DNA of 64,000 bases from Pseudomonas oryzihabitans. Lineage in GTDB: Bacteria > Pseudomonadota > Gammaproteobacteria > Pseudomonadales > Pseudomonadaceae. The notes under the pieces are model-generated. The model worked only from the letters and a program-made list of their open reading frames with translations, was not told the DNA's origin and ran no database searches. Shown here piece after piece: positions 28,471 through 37,000 of the stretch. A program made the position numbers and the translations under genes. Numbering within the stretch: position 1 is the first letter of the stretch; each line of letters begins with the position of its first letter. The DNA lies in assembly GCF_001518815.1 (NCBI RefSeq), contig NZ_CP013987.1, positions 3,122,501 through 3,186,500 of the forward strand, given 5' to 3'.

Positions 28471-29762
28471 GGATGATCGGCGAGGGCGGCTACCAACCGA
28501 CCGAGTTCATCAAGCGCTACCTCCCGGACGGCTACTTCGAACTGCTGGTGGTGGACGAGGGACACGAGTACAAGAACAGCGGTTCGGCCCAGGGCCAGGC
28601 CATGGGAGTGCTGGCAGCAAAAGCGCGCAAGACGCTGCTGCTGACGGGCACACTCATGGGCGGCTACGCCGACGACCTGTTCTACCTCCTGTTCCGGATC
28701 CTCTCCCGGCGCATGATCGAGGACGGCTACCGACCGAACGCGCGCGGCAGCATGGCCCCTGCGGCCATGTCGTTCATGCGCGACCACGGCGTGCTCAAGG
28801 ACATCTACACCGAGCGCAACAGCCAATCGCACAAGACGGCCCGGGGCAAGAAGCTCTCGGTACGGACGGTGAAGGCCCCAGGCTTCGGCCCCAAAGGCAT
28901 CCATCGCTTCGTGCTGCCCTTCACCGTGTTCCTCAAGCTCAAGGACATCGGCGGCAATGTGCTGCCGGCGTACCAAGAGGAGTTCGTCGACATCCCGATG
29001 GAGGCGCACCAGGACGCGGCCTATCGGCAGCTGGCCAGCAAACTGACCGCGGAGCTCCGCCAGGCCCTGGCACGGCGAGACACAACCCTTCTCGGGGTGG
29101 TGCTCAATGTGCTGCTGGCCTGGCCGGACTGCTGTTTCCGGCCGGAGGTGGTGAAACACCCTCGGACCCGGGACACCTTGGCCAGGGTTGATGCGATCTT
29201 CGACGAAGACCAGGCGAGCCCCAAGGAGGAGGCGCTGATCGAGCTGTGCCGTCAGGAGAAGGCGCTGAGCCGCAAGGTGCTGGCCTACACCGTCTACAGC
29301 GGCACCCGGGACACGACTAGCCGACTCAAGCGCTTGCTCGAGCAAGCCGGTCTGAAGGTGGCGGTACTGCGTGCTTCGGTGGACACGGCCCGGCGCGAGG
29401 ATTGGATCCTCGACCAGGTTGACCGCGGCGTCGACGTGCTGGTCACCAACCCGGAGCTAGTGAAGACCGGTCTAGATCTCTTGGATTTCCCGACAATCGT
29501 CTTCCTGCAGACGGGCTACAACGTCTACACCCTGCAACAGGCAGCGCGACGTTCGTGGCGGATCGGGCAGAAGCAGGCGGTACGTGTGCTGTTCTTCGGC
29601 TATGCCGGCAGTTCGCAGATCACCTGCCTGCAGCTGATGGCCAAGAAGATCGCGATGGCTCAGAGCTCGTCGGGAGACGTTCTGGAATCAGGGCTCGATG
29701 CGTTGAACCAAGATGGTGATTCGGTCGAGATGGCGTTGGCTAGGCAATTGGTCAATGGATGA
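28466..29762 (+). pseudogene. SNF2-type helicase, 5'-truncated
   Basis: The readable product starts around [18 protein letters not shown]. It includes the motif II box VVDEGHEYKN, motif III LLLTGTLMGG and the C-terminal helicase lobe with VTNPELVKTGLDLL and QQAARRSWRIGQ (motif VI). Motif I (Walker A) and everything before it are missing because the sequence switches to antisense chemotaxis receptor at about 28466. Similar large helicases occur on integrative elements and plasmids, so this is probably the tail of a lost mobile element. Without Walker A it should be inactive as an ATPase. Confidence 0.8.
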
Positions 29763-29767
29763 CAACA

Positions 29768-29792
29768 GCTCCGCTTCGGCGGGGCTTTCTAT
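29768..29792 (+). terminator. Terminator after the SNF2 fragment
   Basis: GCTCCGC, a TTCG tetraloop, GCGGGGC and then a TTTCT-rich tail form a compact stem of seven pairs (one G-T). It lies six bases past the stop codon. Confidence 0.75.
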
Positions 29793-30011
29793 TTCCGATA
29801 GCCCAGGGAAGCACCTGCCAGCATCCCGTTAAATACGCCAGACCAACGCATAAGTCGCGTATTTATTTACGTACAATTTTGTGTATCATGAGCGTGCGCG
29901 TGCCATACCTATGACTAAGCTAACTACTTTGATCGCACCGGCACGACAATCGAATTGACTTAGACGATCACACCTACCTACCGCTATCTAATGACTTTGA
30001 GGCCACAGCGC

Positions 30012-30293
30012 ATGAGTGCACTCCTAGACCGGGCTGAACAGGCAGTGTCCGCTACAGCAATGGTTCGGGGCTTTAGCGCGAAATTGAAAGAGGTCACCAG
30101 TGGTGAGGTCACTCACCTAGTTATTTTCAAGGACAACGAGCCGGCTGCAGTGTTAGTAGGCGTAGAGGCCTACCAAGCTCTGCAGGACGAACTCGAAGAC
30201 CTCCGTGCTGAGCGGCTCGCCATTGAGCGCCTTTCCACCTTGGATAAACAGAAGACAGTGAGCCTTGAGGACATGGAGGCTCGCTTCGAATAG
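30012..30293 (+). CDS. Antitoxin of the Phd/YefM family
   Basis: A 93-residue antitoxin that should bind and neutralise the adjacent RelE-type toxin and repress their shared promoter. The core is SATAMVRGFSAKLKEVTSGEVTHLVIFKDNEPAAVLVGVEAYQALQDELEDL, the typical Phd/YefM DNA-binding fold followed by a helical toxin-binding tail. The preferred start is MSALLDRAEQ (30012); MTLRPQRM at 29991 is possible but has no ribosome site. The toxin gene starts 10 bases after its stop. Confidence 0.85.
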   Translation: MSALLDRAEQAVSATAMVRGFSAKLKEVTSGEVTHLVIFKDNEPAAVLVGVEAYQALQDELEDLRAERLAIERLSTLDKQKTVSLEDMEARFE

Positions 30294-30303
30294 GCGAAGG
30301 TTG

Positions 30304-30579
30304 ATGAAATGGAGCGTTCGGTTTCACCCTGATGTCGAGCACGATCTCGCCCAGCTAGGCAAAGCTGAGGCGAAAAGGGTACTCAAAGTTATCCGGGAAC
30401 GGATCGCTGAAAGTGAACCTGAAAAAATTGGCAAGCCACTCCGCGGCGCCCTCGCAGGGCATCGCGGGATCAGGACGGGCGATGTACGCATCGTTTACAG
30501 GATCGAAGGCACGGAAATCATACTGGTCCTATGTGTAGGGGCCAGACGTGATGACGAGGCTGCCAATAGAAGAGTCTGA
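30304..30579 (+). CDS. RelE/ParE-superfamily toxin
   Basis: This 91-residue toxin is probably an mRNA interferase, or a related RelE-fold toxin. Family features are MKWSVRFHPDVEHDLAQLGKAEAKRVLKVI, the strand pair GKPLRGALAGHRGIRTGDVRIVYRIEG and the end VLCVGARRDDEAANRR. It is immediately downstream of the Phd/YefM antitoxin, and a strong terminator follows. The pair sits in an accessory zone next to truncated mobile DNA, consistent with horizontal gain. Confidence 0.87.
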   Translation: MKWSVRFHPDVEHDLAQLGKAEAKRVLKVIRERIAESEPEKIGKPLRGALAGHRGIRTGDVRIVYRIEGTEIILVLCVGARRDDEAANRRV

Positions 30580-30585
30580 CGAGAT

Positions 30586-30610
30586 CCCCCGCTTCGGCGG
30601 GGTTTCTTTT
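30586..30610 (+). terminator. Terminator after the toxin-antitoxin pair
   Basis: CCCCGC-TTCG-GCGGGG followed by TTTCTTTT starts 11 bases past the toxin stop: a six-pair stem with a stable tetraloop and T-tract. Confidence 0.9.
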
Positions 30611-31029
30611 GCCTATTGCTCATCGACCACACGCCGCTTGTCACGCAAGACGGCCGCTAGCTGCCAAAATCTTCGAAAGAGACGGTTATCAGCTAGGAGA
30701 AACGTCTCGAAAACGACAGCTCTCGACCCAAAGCTGCCGTTGGCGGAGGGCAGCTAACGGCCAGCAGCGCGAAGAAGCTCCACCCGGGCACTGGCAATGG
30801 CAATGGCAATGGCAATGGCAACTCCTAAGAGGTCCTCCAACTGACGGTGTGCGCCGTACCTCACAAACCGCCATCAAGGCCCGACGCTATGTGTGCCAGC
30901 AGACAGACGCCGCACATCCAGACTTCCACACTGAATGGGCACCCCCTCAAAGGTGTCGTGCCCGCGGCAATAGCGTGAAAGGCATCTCCGCGTCGTTGTC
31001 TACGTATCGCGTTGAATGCTAAGGAAAAC
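30611..31029. other. Leader region of the cyclic glucan synthase gene
   Basis: A 419-base stretch without a convincing gene. Its one clear structure is a five-copy hexanucleotide repeat at 30792-30821, listed separately. The promoter of the giant downstream gene must lie here, but I cannot point to its -35 and -10. Confidence 0.4.
30792..30821. repeat. (TGGCAA)x5 tandem hexanucleotide repeat
   Basis: Five perfect head-to-tail copies of TGGCAA, 208 bases before the ribosome site of the cyclic glucan synthase gene and outside any credible coding region. Such arrays can slip during replication and change promoter or leader spacing. Confidence 0.9.
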
Positions 31030-34000
31030 ATGGATAGGCAGTGGCTTCGAGCAATCCAGCGGTTGCGGCATCCCGCGCCGCGCACCTTCCAGTACGAGCC
31101 GGCCTTGCGCGCGGAACTGTTCAGTCTGGAGCAGATGGCCGCCCACGGCGCTCATCTCGCCCGACAACATCGGCTGAGCTCCCATACCACCTCGGACGCC
31201 CTACTTCATCGCCTTGCTGAGAACGCCGCCGTACTGGCCAGCAGTGGCCAGGCGATGACCATGGCCGCGCTGTCTAATCAACGCGCCACGCCAGCGGCCA
31301 CCTGGCTACTCGACAATTTCTATCTAGTCGAAGAGCAGATACGCACCGCCCAGAAACACCTGCCCAAAGGCTACTGCCGTGAGCTGCCTGGTCTGGAAGA
31401 CGGGCCCTCTCGCACCTTTCCACGGGTGTATGACATCGCGCTGGAAACCATCTCCCACGGCGACGGCCGCGTCGACAGCGATAATCTGAGCCGTTTCGTC
31501 ACCGCTTATCAAGCGGTAACGCCCTTGACCCTGGGCGAGCTGTGGGCCATTCCCATCATGTTGCGCCTGGCGTTGATCGAAAATCTTCGGCGTGTCGCAT
31601 CACAGGTGATGGCTAGCTGGACCGACCGCAACCTCGCCAACGACTGGGCCGACCGTTTCATTTCCACCGCAGAGCACGACGCCAAGAGCGTAGTGCTGCT
31701 GGTGGCCGACCTCGCACGCTCTGCGCCGCCGATGACCAGCGCCTTCGTTGCGGAGCTCTCGCGACGTTTGCAGGGCCAGAGTACCTCACTGGTTCTGCCG
31801 ATGACCTGGGTCGAACAGGCCCTGGCGGAGTCCGGTCAAAGTGTCGAACGCCTTATTCATCTCGATGGCCAACTGCAGGCCACGGAGCAGGTGTCGATCA
31901 GTAACAGCATCAACAGCTTGCGGCTGCTATCGGCAGCGGACTGGCGCGAGTTCGTCGAACGCATGAGCGGCGTTGAACAAGCGCTGGCCAAAGACCCGGC
32001 TGACATCTACCGTCGCATGGATTTCGCCACTCGCGATCACTACCGCCACGCCATCGAGCGCCTGGCGCGCAGCTGCTCGCATTCCGAGATCGACATCGCG
32101 CAGGCGGCCATCGGGCTCTGCGACGCCGCTGCCGAGCAGGATCCGCTAAAGAGGCACGTCGGTTTCTACCTGGTGGGCGCGGGACTGGCCACACTGGAAA
32201 TACAGCTGGGTGCCCGGCGCTCCCTGGTGGAGCGCTGCCGCAGGATACTGCGCGGCGCGCCTATGGCGTTCTTCGTCGTGCCCGTCATAGCGCTCAGCGT
32301 GCTGTTGGCCTGGCCTTTCTTCACCTGGTCTAGAGCGGACGGATGGGGGCTCTGGACGATAGTGCTGCTTGGCGGGCCGATCATGGTAATGACCAGCCAG
32401 CTGGCTATCGCGCTAGTAAACCGCCTGGTGACCCTAACGCTGCTGCCGGACATTCTGCCCCGCATGGATCTCAGCGCCGGCATTCCCCCCGAGGCACGCA
32501 CACTGGTCGTGGTGCCAACGCTGATCGGTAGCGTTCAGGATGTGGAAGAACTGATCGATGGCATGGAGGTACGCTTTCTCGCCAATCGGGACGCTAACCT
32601 GCACTTCGCCTTGCTCACCGATTTCATGGATGCCCAGAGCGAAGTCCTCGAGAGTGACGCGTCGATACTGCACTACGCGAGCCAGGCGGTCGAAGCCCTG
32701 AACCTGAAGTATCTGGAAACCGGCCCGGCCCGGTTCTTCCTGCTGCATCGCCCGCGGCGGTGGAATCCCACCGAACAGCGCTGGATAGGCCACGAGCGCA
32801 AGCGCGGCAAGATAGCGGACCTCAATGCGCTACTACGCGGGCATGGCGCTGGACGCTTCTCCCTGGTCGTCGGCAACTTTTCTGCTCTGCCGAGGATCAG
32901 CTACGTCATCACGCTGGATACCGACACCCAACTGCCGCGCGAGGTGGCGCGGCAGCTTCTGGGTGCGATCTGCCACCCGCTCAACCAACCGCGCTTTGAT
33001 GGGCGCCAGAAACGCATCACGAGCGGCTACGCGATTCTGCAACCTCGTATCGGCATCAGCCTGCCGAGCATCGCCCGCTCCGCGTACGCTCAGCTGTTCG
33101 GCAGCGACGCTGGCGTGGATCCCTATACGCGCTCCGTTTCCGACGTCTACCAGGACTTGTTCGGCAACGGTTCATTCATCGGCAAAGGGATCTATGCCGT
33201 GGATGCCTTCGAACATGCCCTGCAGGACCGCTTTCCCGAAAACCGTATTCTCAGCCACGACCTGATCGAGGGCTGTTATGCCCATTCCGGCCTGATCAGT
33301 GATGTACAACTCTATGAAGAGCATCCGGCGCGCTACAGCACCGACGCCAAACGCCGTCATCGCTGGATACGCGGAGACTGGCAGTTATTGCCGTGGCTGA
33401 TGCCCTGGACACCGAAATCCGACGGTAGCCTGGAGCCGAATCGCCTGACGCACCTGGCCTACTGGAAGATCATCGACAACCTGCGTCGTAGCCTGGAGCC
33501 AGCCGCCTTTCTCGGGGTATTGCTATGGGGTTGGTTTGCCAGCTCTCACCCGCTGGCGTGGAGCCTTGGCGTATTGCTGCTGGTGATCACCCACCCCCTG
33601 ACCAGCGCCTCGCTGGAGCTGCTGCACAAAGCCCCGGACATCCAGCTCGGTCAGCACCTGAAGGTGGTCCTTCGCAGTGCCACCCAGCAGATCACGCGTG
33701 CGTTGCTGAGCCTGGTGTGGCTACCCTTCGAAGCCTTCAGCAGCCTGGACGCCATCGGCCGCACGCTGTGGCGCCTAACCATCAGTCGCCGCCATCTACT
33801 GCAATGGAATTCGTCGCGCGAAGTGGAGCGCAGCAGCCGCAACGACCTACCGAGCCTGTATCGGCTGATGTGGGTGGCACCCCTGCTGGCCATCGTCGTG
33901 GCCGCCGCCTTGCTGCTGGGTGACGCCCCCTGGGTATCGGCAATCGCCGCGCCTTTCCTGCTGGCCTGGCTGCTGGCACCGGCCGTCGCCTATCGGTTGA

Positions 34001-37000
34001 GCCAGCCAAGTGGCCCATCGATGTTCACGCCTTCTCCCGCGGAGCAGCAATTTCTGCGCGGCCTGACGCGCAAGACCTGGGCCTTCTTCGACGATCATGT
34101 GGGCCCTGGCGATAACTGGCTGCCACCGGACAACATTCAGGAGCAGCCAACGGCGGTGACCGCCCACCGAACCTCGCCAACCAACATGGGCATGGCGCTA
34201 CTGTCCCACCTGGCGGCCCATGACTTCGCCTACCTGAGCGGGGGCCGCCTGCTCACACGATTGGATAAGACACTGGCCAGCATGTCGCGGCTGGAGCGTC
34301 ATCGCCGCCACTTCTACAACTGGTACGACACCCAGACCCTGCAACCGCTGCCGCCGCGCTACGTGTCCACGGTGGACAGCGGCAATCTGGCTGGCCTGCT
34401 ACTGACGCTGCGCTCCGGGCTTTATGAATTGCCGCACGCGCCACTGCTCAGCCCTGACTGGTGCAGTGGCATGGCGGACTGCCTTGCCGTGCTGCGAGGG
34501 GCAATACAGGCGAGCGAACTGGATGAGCGCCTGCTCGACGGCGCGCACAGCGAATTGGCGTCCGCCCATACGCTTGAAGGTCTGAAAGAGATCAGTACCG
34601 TCCTGCAGCGCCTGATCGTTTGGGCCGAGGCTCTGAAACCCGCGCTAGAAGTGGCTCCCGAAGCCGACTACTGGCGTCTGGCATTGCTCGCTCAATGCGA
34701 GGATCTCCACGGCGAGTTGGCCAGCCTGATCCTGCCCGGCTCCCCCCTGGCGTCGGCCAGCTGGCATGAGCTGGCGCAGCTGGAGGTTACGCAGTGGCCT
34801 GTGGCCGAGCAGCCTCAGGTACGGGCGGTAATCGCCCAGGCCAAGGAGCGCATCGTCACCGCGCTGCGCCTGGCGGATCTCACTGCCGACCTGGCCGACA
34901 TGGACTTCACCTTCCTCTACAACTCGCAACGCGAGCTGCTGACCATTGGCTACAACGTCGAGGAACAACGCCTGGACGGCGGCTACTATGATCTCCTGGC
35001 GTCGGAAGCACGTCTGACCAGTTTCCTGGCCATCGCGCAGGGACAACTGCCACAGGAAAGTTGGTTCACCCTCGGCCGGCTGTTGACGAGCAACGGCGGC
35101 AATCCCGTATTGCTGTCCTGGACCGGCTCGATGTTCGAGTACCTGATGCCGATGCTGGTCATGCCCAACCATGCCGGCACCCTGCTCGACCAGACCTGCC
35201 GCGCGGCCGTGGCGAGACAGATCGAATACGGCCAGCAACTGGGCCTGCCATGGGGCGTATCCGAGTCCGGCTACAGCACCCTGGACGCGCATCTCAACTA
35301 CCAGTACCGGGCCTTCGGCGTACCCGGGCTCGGTCTCAAGCGCGGGCTTGGCGAAGACCTGGTGATGGCACCCTATGCCTCGGTGCTGGCGCTGATGGTA
35401 GCGCCAGAAGCCGCGTGCAAGAATCTCCAACGCCTGGCCGGCATGGGCATGGCTGGCCGCTATGGCCTGTATGAAGCGATCGACTTCACCAGCGCCCGCT
35501 TGCCTCCAGGGCAGAGCGCCGGACTCATTCAGTCGTTCATGGCGCACCATCAGGGCATGAGCCTGCTGTCATTGACCCATGTCTTGCTCGATCGGCCTAT
35601 GCAGCGCCGCTTCGAAGCCAATCCGCAGTTCCAGGCCACGTCCCTGCTGCTGCAGGAGCGGGCGCCGAAAAGCGCCGCGCAGTACCTGCACACTGCCAAT
35701 GCCTCGCTGGAAGGCCAGGTCTCCCGTGCCAATGAGAACAAGCTACGGGTCTACACCGATCCTTGCCGCCGGCACCCGGCGGTGCAGTTGCTTTCCAACG
35801 GCCGATATCATGTGATGATCAGTAATGCCGGCGGCGGCTATAGCCGCCGCGATGATCTTGCCGTCACGCGCTGGCAGGAAGACATCACTTGCGATAACAC
35901 CGGCACCTTCTGTTACCTCCGCGATGTGGACAACGGCGACTTCTGGTCGTCGGCGCACCAGCCGACCTTACGCAAGACGGAGGGCTTCGAGGCGATCTTC
36001 ACCGATGCCAGGGCCGAATTTCGGGTCCGCGAACGTGATTTCGATGTCCATACCGAAATCGTCGTCTCGCCGGAAGACGACATCGAATTACGGCGCCTGC
36101 ACATCAGCAATCGCAGTGGACGGCGCCGAACCCTGGAGCTTACCAGCTACGCGGAAGTGGTCCTGGCCCCTGCCTTGAGCGACGCCTTGCACCCAGCATT
36201 CAGCAAGCTGTTCGTGCAAAGCGAACTGCTCACACCACTGCAGGCCATCCTGTGTAGCCGGCGGCCACGCTCCAGTGATGAAAAGGTGCCGTGGTTGTGT
36301 CACCTACTGGCGGTCCACGATGCGGACATCGCGGCAATCTCCTACGAAACCGATCGAGCCCGCTTCATCGGACGTGGGCGGAACCTGACGTACCCCGCCG
36401 CCATGGATGCTGAGGCACTTTCCGGTACCGCCGGCGCGGTGCTCGATCCCATCGTGGCCATCCGCTGCCGGATCACCTTCGACCCAGGCCAGATCGCCAC
36501 CATCGACCTGGTGACCGGCGTGAGCGACAACCGTGAGGGTTGCCTCCAGCTGATCAACAAATACCGCGACCGCCGCCTTGCTGACCGCGTCTTCGACCTG
36601 AGCTGGACCCACAGCCAGGTGCTTTTGCGCCAGCTCAACACCTCCCACGCCGAGGCGCGGATGTTCGAGCAGATGGCTGCGTCCATCATCTATACCAATC
36701 CCTCACTGCGGGCCGCACCGAGTATCCTCGCGGCCAATCAGCGCAATCAAAGCGGCCTCTGGGGCCAGGCGATCTCGGGCGACCGACCCATAGTGCTGCT
36801 GCAGATTTCCACGGCTATCCATATCGATCTAGTGCGCAAGCTGGTGCAGGCTCACGCCTACTGGCGACACAAAGGGCTTAGTGTCGATCTGGTGATCTGG
36901 AACGAAGACCAAGCGGGCTATCGGCAGGAACTGCAGGACTCGATCATGGAGCTGGTCACCTCGGGCAGCGAGGCGCACTTGATCGATCGGCCAGGTGGCA

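Noticed and set aside
30792-30821. Short tandem repeats as a CRISPR array
   Set aside because: Units are 6 bp without spacers and no cas genes are nearby.
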